Source of the DNA: Gammaproteobacteria bacterium
Lineage (GTDB): Bacteria; Pseudomonadota; Gammaproteobacteria; Pseudomonadales; Azotimanducaceae
DNA length: 64,000 bases
Direction of reading: 5' to 3'
Assembly (NCBI GenBank): GCA_026706385.1
Contig: JAPOYV010000015.1
Location: forward strand, 20,553-84,552
This document shows, in pieces, positions 21,220 through 30,304 of the stretch. Each line of letters opens with the position of its first letter. The stretch's first letter is position 1. The notes under the pieces were generated by a model that saw only the letters and a program-made list of their open reading frames with translations, did no database searches and was not told the origin of the DNA. The translations under genes and the position numbers were made by a program.

Positions 21220-21894
21220 ATGGCACAGCCCGCATACGACAACAGCGAAAGCGAAGAAGAGCAGCAGACAGAGGCCGACAGCAAGCTGCACATCTCCGAA
21301 CGCGGTCCGTTCGAAATCTGGGAGAACCCCAAACTGCGCCCGACGTTCCCGCCCGAGGCCATCGACGTCGACAAGGCCGCCAACGGCTTCGAGTACGGAG
21401 AACTTGCCGAGGAGTACGGCGAGGAGCCCGTACGCCGCAAGATCGGCGAGATGATCCAGTCCTACGGCCACGGCACGAGCACGACGCCACTGTTCAGCCA
21501 GTCCGGCCCAAACGGCATGAGCCTGGTGCACGTCTGGTTCGGCCCCAACCTGCCGCTGTTCCGGCACAGCCACCCGCGCTACGGCGACTGCCTGTACTAC
21601 GTCGTCGCCGGCGAGATCATCCTGGGGCGACGCCGTCTCGGACCGGGTTCGGGCTTCTTCGTCCCCAACGGTATGCCGTACAAGTACACGGCCGGGCCGG
21701 CGGGCGTCGAGGTGCTGGAGTTCCGCGCCGGCGGCGGGAAAAGCGACGCGCCGGGCATGAAGTTCGACGAGCACTCGCTCGATGCGGTCCAACGCATTAT
21801 CGACGGCGCGCACGCGCACCAGGCCGAATGGAAACTGCCCGACAACATCGGCGACACGGCGCTGCGGCAAGCCGAAATCGACAGCGAGGACTGA
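21220..21894 (+). CDS. Cupin-domain protein
   Basis: 224 residues. The central part (about 105-170) has a cupin fold with FRHSHPRYGDCLYYVVAGEI, a histidine-containing motif 1 of modified form, and GPGSGFFVPNGMPYKYTAG as motif 2. The N-terminal 30 residues are acidic and Gln-rich, probably disordered. Cupins of this kind bind a metal and small carboxylates or act as sensors; no specific activity can be assigned. It diverges from the penicillin acylase and precedes the molybdoenzyme operon. Confidence 0.75.
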   Translation: MAQPAYDNSESEEEQQTEADSKLHISERGPFEIWENPKLRPTFPPEAIDVDKAANGFEYGELAEEYGEEPVRRKIGEMIQSYGHGTSTTPLFSQSGPNGMSLVHVWFGPNLPLFRHSHPRYGDCLYYVVAGEIILGRRRLGPGSGFFVPNGMPYKYTAGPAGVEVLEFRAGGGKSDAPGMKFDEHSLDAVQRIIDGAHAHQAEWKLPDNIGDTALRQAEIDSED

Positions 21895-21932
21895 CGACGC
21901 GAATCGCCTAGCGGTTCGCCTCGCTCACGTGT

Positions 21933-21949
21933 GAGGGACTCGGGCCATC
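21933..21949 (+). promoter_or_regulatory. Ribosome-binding site and possible non-standard ATC start for the molybdoenzyme
   Basis: GAGGG at 21933-21937 lies nine bases before an ATC codon at 21947. From that codon the frame continues as a twin-arginine signal (NTRRQFLRGSAAVAA) into the ATG at 21998. No ATG, GTG or TTG exists between the upstream in-frame stop (21932) and 21998, so ATC is the only start that keeps the signal. Confidence 0.4.
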
Positions 21950-23128
21950 GGCAACACTAGGCGACAGTTTCTCCGCGGGTCAGCCGCCGTCGCCGCCATG
22001 GCGACCGCGGGTCGCATCGTTCCGGGCGAAGCGCCATCGGTTCCCGGAAAACCGGGCTTGCGGGTCTTGAGTGAGCGCCCACTCAATGCGGAAACCCCGG
22101 CCCACCTGCTCGACGACGCCGTCACCCCGACCTCGAGGATGTTCGTCCGCAACAACGGCATCCCCCCGGACACTCGGACGATCGACCCCCTTGAGTGGAC
22201 GCTTGAGGTGTCGGGCGAGGCTTGCATGCGGCCGATGCGTTTGACTTTGCGCGAGCTCAAGACCAGCTACGGCCACGTCACGCTGAAACTGCAGTTGGAG
22301 TGCGGCGGCAACGGCCGCGCCGAGTTCCATCCCCCCGTCAGCGGCAACCAATGGACAACCGGAGCCGTCGCGTGCCCCGAGTGGACCGGAGTGCGCTTGC
22401 GTGATGTGCTCGACTCGTGCGGCGTGGCGCGCAACGCCGTGTACGTCGCCTACGAGTCGGCCGACAGCCACCTGTCTGGTGACCCGACGAGGCGGCCGAT
22501 CTCCCGTGGCGTGCCCGTCGCGAAAGCGCTGGAATCCGAGTCCATGATCGCGTGGGCCATGAACGGCCAAGCGCTGGCGCCGTTGCACGGCTTCCCGTTG
22601 CGGTTGGTGATCGGCGGTTGGCCCGGCTCGGTCAGCGGCAAGTGGCTGACGCGGATTCTGATTCGCGACCGCGTTCACGACGGTGCCAAGATGGGCGGGC
22701 AATCCTACCGCGTCCCCTGCAGTCCGGTGGCGCCGGGTGCGACCGTTGCGGACCAGGACATGTGCATCATCGGTTCGATGCCCGTGAAGTCCCTGATCAC
22801 GTACCCGGAGTCCGGCGCGTGCCGACCGATCAGCGAACCTATCACCGTCCGCGGTCACGCGTGGGCCGGGGACCGGGCCGTCCGCGACGTCTTCACCTCC
22901 ATCGACTACGGCGCGACATGGCAAAGAACGGCGATCGAACCCCCTGCGAACCGGCTCGCGTGGCAGCGGTGGTCGACGTGGGTCTCGCCCTCGCGCGCAG
23001 GCTATTACGAACTTTGGGCGCGCGCGGTTGACGACGAGGGCGTATCGCAGCCGGTCGTCATGCCGGCTTGGAACCCGCGCGGCTATCTGAACAACGCCTG
23101 TCATCGCATCGCGCTCGAGGTCGTATGA
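21947..23128 (+). CDS. Sulfite dehydrogenase-like molybdopterin oxidoreductase (SorA/SoxC type)
   Basis: The body from ATG 21998 is 376 residues with the sulfite-oxidase molybdopterin domain. The Mo-binding cysteine is in LQLECGGNGRAEF (C102 counted from 21998), and GFPLRLVIGGWPGSVSGKWL precedes the C-terminal dimerisation domain (PITVRGHAWAG). An in-frame Tat signal with RRQFLRG lies just upstream of that ATG, so the real start is probably the ATC at 21947, and the protein is exported folded to the periplasm. The stop overlaps the start of a cytochrome c gene, as in SorAB enzymes that oxidise sulfite. Confidence 0.85.
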   Translation: MGNTRRQFLRGSAAVAAMATAGRIVPGEAPSVPGKPGLRVLSERPLNAETPAHLLDDAVTPTSRMFVRNNGIPPDTRTIDPLEWTLEVSGEACMRPMRLTLRELKTSYGHVTLKLQLECGGNGRAEFHPPVSGNQWTTGAVACPEWTGVRLRDVLDSCGVARNAVYVAYESADSHLSGDPTRRPISRGVPVAKALESESMIAWAMNGQALAPLHGFPLRLVIGGWPGSVSGKWLTRILIRDRVHDGAKMGGQSYRVPCSPVAPGATVADQDMCIIGSMPVKSLITYPESGACRPISEPITVRGHAWAGDRAVRDVFTSIDYGATWQRTAIEPPANRLAWQRWSTWVSPSRAGYYELWARAVDDEGVSQPVVMPAWNPRGYLNNACHRIALEVV

Positions 23129-23595
23129 GCCTTGAGTTGCGGCGCACGATGGCGATCTTTGGCCTGCTCGCAGGGGGCGCGTTTGCGGCGGCCCCGGATG
23201 CCGAGATTGACCTATCCACGGGTCTCGTGAAGGCCGGTGGCTGGGAAGAGGTCCGGGCGTACTGCGGCAGTTGCCACTCCTTGGACCTAGTGACTAGCCA
23301 ACACAACAGCGCGGCGGGTTGGCAGGAGACCATCCGCACCATGCAGCGCTCGCACAACATGGTCGATTTGCCGGCGCCGACCGAAGCAAGGATCGTCGAC
23401 TATCTGGCGAGGCACTACGCGCCACAGGAGCGCAGCCTCCGTCGCGCGCCGATCCCGGCGAGGCTCATGCCCCGTCCGCGGATCATGGCGGTTGCCGAAG
23501 GGGAGGAAACCGGGTTGCGCCCAACGACGGAGAATTGGCGACGCGAGGATTGCGGTCCGACGCTGACGCACCGGTCTGAGCCGCATTCCGGGTAG
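23125..23595 (+). CDS. Monohaem cytochrome c, probable SorB-like partner
   Basis: 156 residues from the ATG at 23125, which overlaps the molybdoenzyme stop (ATGA). A hydrophobic N-terminus (MAIFGLLAGGAFAAAP) is the export signal. One haem-binding CGSCH lies at about residues 46-50, and the region around WQETIRTMQRSHNM may supply the axial methionine. It is expected to take electrons from the upstream molybdoenzyme in the periplasm. The final 45 residues are low in similarity to the usual domain. Confidence 0.8.
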   Translation: MSLELRRTMAIFGLLAGGAFAAAPDAEIDLSTGLVKAGGWEEVRAYCGSCHSLDLVTSQHNSAAGWQETIRTMQRSHNMVDLPAPTEARIVDYLARHYAPQERSLRRAPIPARLMPRPRIMAVAEGEETGLRPTTENWRREDCGPTLTHRSEPHSG

Positions 23596-23596
23596 G

Positions 23597-24868
23597 TCAG
23601 GTCCCCACGCCAGGCACGGGGAACCCCGAACAGGTCTCTTCGACCTCGGACTTGAGCCGTGCGAGTGCGGCCTCGTCCTCGTGGTTGCGCAATGCATCCA
23701 GGATCCAACCCGCCAGTTGCGCCATTTCGGCGTCTCCCATGCCGCGCGTCGTAGCGGCGGGTGTTCCGAGGCGAATGCCGCTTGGCCGGAGCGGGGGATT
23801 GGGATCGTCCGGGATGACCTGCTTATTGGTCGTGATGGAGATGCGGTCGAGCGTCTCTTCGGCGATGCGGCCGTCGATGCCGAAGCTCTGCACGCAGTCG
23901 AGCACCATCATGTGGTTATCGGTGCCCCCGGTGACGAGGTCGGCGCCGCCCTGCATGAGTGCCGACGCCAGGGTCTGAGCATTGTCGAGCACGCGCTGGG
24001 CGTAGTCCGCGAAGGCCGGCTCCAGCGCCTTGCCCAGCGCGATGGCGGTTCCGGCCACCTGGTTCATGTGCGGACCGCCTTGAAGCCCCGGGAACACCGA
24101 CCGGTCGATGTCCCGTCGGAACGCCTTTTTCGTGAGGATCATCCCGCCCCTGGGCCCGCGTAGCGACTTATGCGTCGTCGTGGTCACGAAGTCGAAGCCG
24201 TGGTCGCAAGGGTTGCGCATGACACCCCCGGCGATCAGTCCACCGATGTGCGAGACATCCGCCATGGTGAGTGCCCCGACCTCGTCGGCGATGGCCTTGA
24301 ACTCGGCGTAGTCGTAGTCGCGCGGATAGGACGAATAGCCGCACACGATCATCTTCGGGCGATGCTGGCGCGCCGTGTCGCGCAGCGCGTCGAAGTCGAT
24401 TCGCCCCTGGTTGTCGGGTTCCGACTTGTAGCGGATCCAGTTGTAGAGTGTGCCCATGTGCGACACCGGCGCGCCGTGGGTCAAGTGTCCACCGTGGGAC
24501 AGGTCCATGCCGAGCACGGTATCGCCGGGTTCGAGCATGCTTAGGTAGACCGCGGCATTCATGGGCGCGCCGGAAAGCGGCTGCACGTTGGCGTGTTCGG
24601 CACCGAAGAGCTTGCGGGCCCGGTTTCTCGCCAGGCGCTCGATCACGTCGGTGAATTCCTGGCCACCGTAGTAGCGGCGGCCCGGATAGCCCTCGGAGTA
24701 CTTGTTGGTGAAAACGGAGCCGAGGGCGACAAGCACTTCCGGGTAGGTGTAGTTCTCCGACGGAATGAGCTCGATGCCGGCACTCTGCCGCGCTTCCTCG
24801 CCGACGAGGGCGTCGTAGATCTCGGGGTCGTTGGCTTCGAGCAATGATCGGCCGGATGGACTACGCAT
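23597..24868 (-). CDS. glyA: Serine hydroxymethyltransferase
   Basis: About 423 residues. ATG 24868 is preferred because GGAGGA lies a few bases upstream; an in-frame GTG at 24880 would include that site in the protein. Typical SHMT features are present: ELIPSENYTYPEVL, the NKYSEGYPGRRYYGG loop, the PLP-binding lysine K234 in TTTTHKSLRGPRGG, and GLQGGPHMN. The enzyme interconverts serine and glycine while charging tetrahydrofolate with a one-carbon unit. It converges with the cytochrome gene, stops two bases apart. Confidence 0.95.
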   Translation of the reverse strand: MRSPSGRSLLEANDPEIYDALVGEEARQSAGIELIPSENYTYPEVLVALGSVFTNKYSEGYPGRRYYGGQEFTDVIERLARNRARKLFGAEHANVQPLSGAPMNAAVYLSMLEPGDTVLGMDLSHGGHLTHGAPVSHMGTLYNWIRYKSEPDNQGRIDFDALRDTARQHRPKMIVCGYSSYPRDYDYAEFKAIADEVGALTMADVSHIGGLIAGGVMRNPCDHGFDFVTTTTHKSLRGPRGGMILTKKAFRRDIDRSVFPGLQGGPHMNQVAGTAIALGKALEPAFADYAQRVLDNAQTLASALMQGGADLVTGGTDNHMMVLDCVQSFGIDGRIAEETLDRISITTNKQVIPDDPNPPLRPSGIRLGTPAATTRGMGDAEMAQLAGWILDALRNHEDEAALARLKSEVEETCSGFPVPGVGT

Positions 24869-25024
24869 GGATTCCTCCACCGCGAATGTGAGGGCGGATC
24901 CCCGTGGGGTGCTTGTGAGCGTCGCGCGGCGCTAAGGAGCAGCGCCTGAGACGGCCAATACCTTATCACGACTGATAGACTCGGCCCGACGCCGTTCGTT
25001 GGCCGATAGATCGAGGGAGAAACC

Positions 25025-26707
25025 ATGCGACATGTTCTGGGTGCGTTGCTTGCTGGCGTGGCCGCGACCGGATTCGCGGCGGAGTACTCGCAAGTCACGG
25101 ACGAACGGCTGCTCAGTCCGGAGCCCGAAAACTGGCTGATGTACCGGGGTACCTACGACTCCCAGGGCTACAGCCCGCTCGATCAGATCAACACCGAGAA
25201 TGTCGCCGGCCTCAAACCGGTCTGGTCGTTCTCCACGGGCATGCGCGAGGGTCACCAAGCGCCGCCGGTGGTCAACAACGGCTTCATGTTCGTGACCACG
25301 CCCAACAATCACCTGCTGGCGCTCGACGCCGAAACCGGGGAGCAGCTTTGGCGCTACGAGCGCGAACTACCGAGTGACCTGCAGCAGATGCATCCGACCA
25401 ACCGGGGTGTCGGCCTGTACGGCAGCCTGGTCTACATGGCAACGGCCGACTGTTTCGTCGTCGCCTTGGACGCTACCACGGGCGAGGTGGTCTGGGAGAC
25501 CGAGATCGAGGACTACGGGGCCGGTTACTACATGACATTGGCGCCGCTGGTGGCGGCGGGCAAGGTGATGGTCGGTGTGTCGGGCGGTGAATGGGGCATC
25601 CGCGGCTTCGTCGCGGCGCTGGACGCACAGACGGGGGACCCGGTGTGGAAGACCTACACCATCCCGGCGCCGGGAGAACCCGGCAGCGAGTCGTGGCCGG
25701 GAGATACGTGGAAGACCGGCGGCGTGCCGGTGTGGATTACCGGGTCGTACGACCCCGCGACGGAGCTCACCTACTGGGGCACCGGCAACGGCGGCCCCTG
25801 GACGGGCGACATCCGCGACGGGGACAACCTCTACGCGACGTCGGTGCTCGCCCTGGAGGTGGACACGGGCAAGCTGCGCGCGCACCATCAGTACCATTGG
25901 AACGACTCGTGGGATTGGGACGAGGTTTCTGCGCCCCTCCTGATCGACTTCATGCGCGATGGCGAAACGGTTCCCGGCCTCGTGCATCCGGGTCGCAACG
26001 GCTATCTGTGGTTCCTGTCCCGCTCCGCCGATGACATTGGCTTCGTGGACGCGCAAGCGTACGTGAAGCAGGACGTGTTCACGTCCCTCGATCCCGACAC
26101 CGGCCGGCCGACGTACGACGAGGAGAAAAAGCCCGGCGTCGACAAGCCGGCGACCTTCTGCCCGTCGCTCTGGGGCGGCAAGGACTGGCCCCCCGCGGCG
26201 TTTTCGCCGAAGACGCGGTTGCTCTACATCCCGGCGAACGACAATGTGTGCTCGTACATGACGGGCATCGAGGAGGACTATCGCAAAGGTCGCACGTTCA
26301 TGGGCGCGGAAGCCGAGTTGCGCGTTGACCCCGAGGCGACATTTATCGGCGAACTCCAAGCCTGGAACGTGGACACCGCCGAAGAGGTCTGGAGCGTGCA
26401 GTTCGAACACCACAACTGGGGTCCGGTCCTCGCCACGGGCGGCGATCTCGTATTCATGGGCGGAACCAACGACCGCTACTTCCGCGCCTTTGACGCCAAG
26501 ACGGGCGAGACGCTCTGGGAGCAGCGCACGAACTCCGGCGTCACCGGCGTGCCGTCGACCTACTCGGTCAACGGCAAGCAGTACATCGCCGTGCTCTCAG
26601 GCTACGGCGTGGACGCGGAGCGGGAGCAGGATGCGTTGCGCATCCTAGGCCGCAGCGACCTCGTCGTGCCGCAGGGCGGCGTGCTCTGGGTGTTCGCGTT
26701 GGACTAG
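25025..26707 (+). CDS. PQQ-dependent alcohol dehydrogenase, lanthanide-type D-x-D motif
   Basis: 560 residues with a signal peptide (MRHVLGALLAGVAATGFAAE) and an eight-bladed beta-propeller. Repeated LALDAETGEQLWRY-like motifs are the propeller's W-motifs. The active-site segment NDSWDWDEVSAP has catalytic Asp297 followed by Asp299; the extra Asp two residues on is the hallmark of lanthanide-using XoxF/PedH enzymes (family knowledge). No C-terminal haem domain is present, so a separate cytochrome is needed as acceptor. GGGAG precedes the ATG. Confidence 0.88.
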   Translation: MRHVLGALLAGVAATGFAAEYSQVTDERLLSPEPENWLMYRGTYDSQGYSPLDQINTENVAGLKPVWSFSTGMREGHQAPPVVNNGFMFVTTPNNHLLALDAETGEQLWRYERELPSDLQQMHPTNRGVGLYGSLVYMATADCFVVALDATTGEVVWETEIEDYGAGYYMTLAPLVAAGKVMVGVSGGEWGIRGFVAALDAQTGDPVWKTYTIPAPGEPGSESWPGDTWKTGGVPVWITGSYDPATELTYWGTGNGGPWTGDIRDGDNLYATSVLALEVDTGKLRAHHQYHWNDSWDWDEVSAPLLIDFMRDGETVPGLVHPGRNGYLWFLSRSADDIGFVDAQAYVKQDVFTSLDPDTGRPTYDEEKKPGVDKPATFCPSLWGGKDWPPAAFSPKTRLLYIPANDNVCSYMTGIEEDYRKGRTFMGAEAELRVDPEATFIGELQAWNVDTAEEVWSVQFEHHNWGPVLATGGDLVFMGGTNDRYFRAFDAKTGETLWEQRTNSGVTGVPSTYSVNGKQYIAVLSGYGVDAEREQDALRILGRSDLVVPQGGVLWVFALD

Positions 26708-26770
26708 CCGGTCGCAACGACGGTGGAAGAGAGGATGCGCCGACGCTATTGGTCCTCAGGGACCGCCCTA

Positions 26771-26953
26771 TTACTCCTGGACGCGCCTAGACACCGTCGG
26801 GCAGATCGCCGATGCCAAGGGCATGGCTGGCCGCACCGGGGGATCGTCGACGGCGGGGAATCCATCTTCGATTGGCTCCAAGGATAGGAGGACTTCGGCA
26901 AGCGACGGCTTCTGCGTCACCGGCTCGGTCATCGAGCGATCGTTCTTCGACAC
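26771..26953 (-). pseudogene. Possible remnant of a VapB/MazE-type antitoxin
   Basis: A 60-codon frame (GTG at 26953) contains PSLAEVLLSLEPIEDGFP followed by AVDDPPVRP, resembling the acidic, proline-rich C-terminal tail of AbrB-fold antitoxins. The DNA-binding N-terminus expected upstream is not recognisable and no toxin gene is next to it. It sits in the 324-base gap between the dehydrogenase and the hydrolase. It may be chance. Confidence 0.25.
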
Positions 26954-27031
26954 AACATCACTTCGTCCGTAACAAACTCGAACTCTCGCGGGAGCACCAA
27001 GCTCTGGTTCCGCTGGCCGGCAGTCGGGCCG

Positions 27032-28294
27032 CTACTTTGTCTCCGTCAAAGCCTGGTACGTCAACACCTTCATCTCTGACCGTAGCGGCCACGGCGACCC
27101 CAGCAACTGGATCATGCCGATGGTGATCACCTCCTCCAGCGGGTCGATCCAGAAAAGGGTTCCGGCCGCGCCGCCCCAGTTGTACTCGCCTTGGGAACTC
27201 AGTACGCCACTGGCCACGGTGTCGGTCAGCACCCCGAAGCCCAGTCCGAAGCCGAAGCCGCCACCCATCAAGGTGGACGTCGGGTTCTCGCCGACACCGC
27301 CAGCGGTCAGCGCTCCGGGAAGATGGTCCATGGCCATGTAGTCGACGGTCTTCGGACCCAGGATGCGTACGCCGTCGAGGTCGCCGCCGCGGCGCATCAT
27401 CTCGCAGAAACGCAGGTAGTCCATGGCCGTCGAGACCAGTCCGCCGCCGCCTGAGAACAGGGTCTCGTCCGTGTACTGGACGAAATCGTCGCTCTCGAGC
27501 TGGACGAGCTTCTCGTTCTCGGGATCCCACGTGTGGTTGGGCAGAAAGCGGTCCATCTTCTCCGGCGGCACGTTGAAGAACGTGTCCTCCATGCCGAGAG
27601 GATCGAACAGTCGCTCCTTGAGGAATACGTCGAAAGAGAGCCCCGACAGGCGCTCCACGACGACCCCCGTGATGTCTACGGCGACGCTGTAGTGCCACTG
27701 TGCGCCGGGCTCGAACTTGAGCGGGATCTTGGCGATCTTCTCGGTCAGTTCGTCGAGATCCTCTGATTGCCAAAGGTTGGCCTCGTTGTAGAGGCGGTCG
27801 ACGGCGTCGTTGGGGTTGAAGCCGTATGACAGGCCCGTCGTGTGGCTCAGCAACTGCTGCATGTTCATCTTGTTCTCGGCGGGCCGGATCACGCCGTCCT
27901 CGCCGAGGACGGTCAGCTCGGCGAATTCCGGCACGAACTTGTCCACCGGGTCCGTGAGCTGGAACAGGCCTTCTTCGTAGAGGATCATCGCGGCGACCGC
28001 CGTGATGGGCTTGGTCATCGAGAAGATCCGGAACAGGGCGTCTTTCGTGAGCGGCCGGTCGTCGTCAGCACCGCGTTTTCCGACGGCCTCGAAGTGGACG
28101 ATCGCGCCGTCCCGCGCCACGACGCTGACAACGCCGGCGAGCTTGCCCTCGTCGACGTAGCGTTGCGAAAGGGCCGTGATCCGGTCGAGCCGATCGGCGG
28201 ACATCCCGACGGTCGCTGGATCCTTCTCGGACAGATCGGCAGCGCCGACGCTTGCTGTGATCGCCAGCGCGGCGCTGGCCAACATGGTTCTCAT
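27032..28294 (-). CDS. Serine hydrolase of the beta-lactamase/penicillin-binding fold
   Basis: 420 residues with a signal peptide (MRTMLASAALAITASVGAAD), so it is exported. The nucleophile motif is S92-M-T-K95 in FRIFSMTKPITAVAAM, the catalytic tyrosine motif is YSV in QWHYSVAVDITG, and a C-terminal GGAAG region replaces the KTG box. This pattern fits class-C-like esterases and D-aminopeptidases (EstB-type). A GGGGAA precedes the ATG. No partner gene is adjacent. Confidence 0.88.
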   Translation of the reverse strand: MRTMLASAALAITASVGAADLSEKDPATVGMSADRLDRITALSQRYVDEGKLAGVVSVVARDGAIVHFEAVGKRGADDDRPLTKDALFRIFSMTKPITAVAAMILYEEGLFQLTDPVDKFVPEFAELTVLGEDGVIRPAENKMNMQQLLSHTTGLSYGFNPNDAVDRLYNEANLWQSEDLDELTEKIAKIPLKFEPGAQWHYSVAVDITGVVVERLSGLSFDVFLKERLFDPLGMEDTFFNVPPEKMDRFLPNHTWDPENEKLVQLESDDFVQYTDETLFSGGGGLVSTAMDYLRFCEMMRRGGDLDGVRILGPKTVDYMAMDHLPGALTAGGVGENPTSTLMGGGFGFGLGFGVLTDTVASGVLSSQGEYNWGGAAGTLFWIDPLEEVITIGMIQLLGSPWPLRSEMKVLTYQALTETK

Positions 28295-28510
28295 CGAGTT
28301 CCCCTCAAGACGAATCAGAGACCGGCACCGGCGGCGAGTGCGAGCGCGCGACCAAAGGCGCGGACAATGCTCGTTTGCCCAGCGCAGGTCAAGGCGCGCC
28401 GCGCTAACGCGCGGCGCGATAGAGAATGCTGCGGATTCTCCCGGTGGGGGCTAGGCATGGCCCGCGCAAAGGAGCGAGAGCACTTGACGCCGGTGAACCG
28501 TCAGGCGAAG

Positions 28511-29596
28511 TCAGTGCACGCACCCGCGGGCTTGCGCCTCGATGATCGTCTCCACGACCCCGTTGCGGACGCCGGCGAACCGGTCCCAGCGATTCACGGT
28601 CATGTCCTGCTGGTGGGTGATCAGGAAGAACGGCTCGCCGATCCCCAATGGAACCGCCGTCTCGCTCGACAACGTGATCCCGTGGTGGTCGATGGCGCTG
28701 ACGGCCACGCCGTCGACGCCTTCAAGAGTCGGTAGCCCGTAGGGAGCGGCGATGGCGTCGATAGGAACGTCACCAATCGCCGTGCGCTCATCCGACCGGG
28801 CGACCACGCGGCCCATGATGCGCAGCGCGAAGCGGAACTCGTCCATGAAGGCGTAGGGCACCTCCATGACGATGTAGGAGCCCCCTTCGATTTCGGTGAC
28901 CTCGGGAAACGTTGCCGCGACGTCGTAGGTCCATGTCTCTCCCGTGGACACGATGTCCACCGGGATGCCGGCGGCCTCGATGGCGCGTTTGGCGACGAGG
29001 ACGTGTTCGATGTAGCGACCGCCTTCGTCGAAGCGCTGTTCCCGGGTGGGCGGCCGCTGCGTGGGCACCTGGTGGCTCATGACGCCGCGGAAGCGCAGGT
29101 GCGGCGTCGCCGTCACGGCCCGGGCGAGCTTCACGGCGTGCTCGATCGTGCGAACGCCGCCACGGCCCATCATGGTGTCGATTTCGACGACCACCCCGAG
29201 CGTCGTGTCTAGGGCGCGGGCGCCGGCGGCAAGCCTTTCGATGTGGGATTGATTGTCGATGGCGACGGTCGTTTCAACCCTCCTGGCGAGCGCCGCCAAG
29301 CGTAGGATCTTGTCGGCGTCGACCACCTGGTTGGCGATGAGCACGTTGCCGGCGCCGTTGTTGACGAACACCTCCGCCTCGGAGACCTTGGCGGCGCAAA
29401 CGCCGCCCACGGTCCCACCGGCGGCGATCTGCATACCGAGGATCTGCGGCGACTTATGGTTTTTGCCGTGCGGGCGGAGGCGAATCGTCTTGTCGCGGTA
29501 ATGCGACGCGATGACGCCGATGTTGTGTTCGAGTCGATCAAGGTCGATCAACGCGACCGGCGTGTCGAGTTCCTCGACCGGCGTGCCGATCTTCAA
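28511..29596 (-). CDS. DSD1-family PLP enzyme (D-threonine aldolase / D-serine dehydratase fold)
   Basis: 361 residues from a TTG at 29596 that overlaps the upstream gene's stop (TTGA). The N-terminal alanine-racemase-like barrel starts TPVALIDLDRLEHNI and carries the PLP lysine K45 in LRPHGKNHKSPQI. The C-terminal domain has SAIDHHGITL and PFFLITHQQDMTVN, with the metal-binding histidine region of the family. Known members cleave D-threonine or other beta-hydroxy-D-amino acids, or dehydrate D-serine. Although the frame is open further upstream, that part only shadows the neighbour. Confidence 0.88.
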   Translation of the reverse strand: MKIGTPVEELDTPVALIDLDRLEHNIGVIASHYRDKTIRLRPHGKNHKSPQILGMQIAAGGTVGGVCAAKVSEAEVFVNNGAGNVLIANQVVDADKILRLAALARRVETTVAIDNQSHIERLAAGARALDTTLGVVVEIDTMMGRGGVRTIEHAVKLARAVTATPHLRFRGVMSHQVPTQRPPTREQRFDEGGRYIEHVLVAKRAIEAAGIPVDIVSTGETWTYDVAATFPEVTEIEGGSYIVMEVPYAFMDEFRFALRIMGRVVARSDERTAIGDVPIDAIAAPYGLPTLEGVDGVAVSAIDHHGITLSSETAVPLGIGEPFFLITHQQDMTVNRWDRFAGVRNGVVETIIEAQARGCVH

Positions 29597-30282
29597 AACG
29601 CACCGCGCGCGCTGATGGGCCAGACGGCTTCCAATACGCCGTCCCGGACGCCGCAGGCGACGTCGTGCAGGGTGAACACGGTGGCCACGTCGGCGGGGCG
29701 CAATTGGAGCCAATCGCCGATGCCCAGGGGTGTCGCGTCCGCGGGATAGGCGATGCCGCCGTGCTCGGCGCTGCCGGCCGATGCGCGAAAGCCCTCGTAG
29801 CCGACGACCGTCGGATCGCCGAAGTCGCGACCGATGGCCTTCTGCCCGCAATCGAGGATCGCGCGACCGGGTTCGGGAGCGCTGGTCACGTGGGACGAAA
29901 CGGTAACCGCGTCGTCCAGCGCATCCGCGCCCGCGAGCGGGACGCCGTCGTCCGCTAGGTGCAGGCGGATCGACTTGCCCAGCGCCGCGGCGCGCCGTTG
30001 CGCTGCGGGCGTCACCAGGGGGCGGAGTACGCGAATGTCGTCGAAGCCGGCGCTGGCGAACACCTCGGCTTCGGCGATGCTGCGCACGGCGATGCCGACG
30101 ACATTGGCGGGCGCGGTTTGGCTGCGCGCGATGGCGGGCGTTTTGTGCACCCAGGCCTCGGCGCGAGCCCGGCCTTGCACGGCGCCGAGGTTGGCGTCGA
30201 GGCGCTCTAAGTCGATCAGCAACGCGGGCGTGTCGATGTCTCGCACGGGCGTGCCGACGGGTTTTACGATGGCTCGTTGCAT
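29593..30282 (-). CDS. Shortened DSD1-fold paralog lacking the PLP lysine
   Basis: 229 residues, start ATG 30282. It begins like its neighbour (VGTPVRDIDTPALLIDLERLDANL) and shares SIAEAEVF and the C-terminal AILDCGQKAIGRD and TVFTLHDVACGVRDG segments. The RPHGK part that binds PLP is missing: the aligned residues are EAWVHKTPAIA, with Trp where the Lys should be. Much of the middle barrel is also absent (229 versus about 360 residues). The frame is uninterrupted, so it may be expressed, perhaps as a non-catalytic subunit, or be a decaying duplicate. It overlaps the active gene by 4 bases. Confidence 0.75.
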   Translation of the reverse strand: MQRAIVKPVGTPVRDIDTPALLIDLERLDANLGAVQGRARAEAWVHKTPAIARSQTAPANVVGIAVRSIAEAEVFASAGFDDIRVLRPLVTPAAQRRAAALGKSIRLHLADDGVPLAGADALDDAVTVSSHVTSAPEPGRAILDCGQKAIGRDFGDPTVVGYEGFRASAGSAEHGGIAYPADATPLGIGDWLQLRPADVATVFTLHDVACGVRDGVLEAVWPISARGAF

Positions 30283-30304
30283 GGCGTCGTGTAAAGTTAC
30301 CGGG

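Noticed and set aside
29834..30304. Extension of the PhyH protein upstream of 30305
   Set aside because: The added residues are shadow of the opposite-strand DSD1 paralog.
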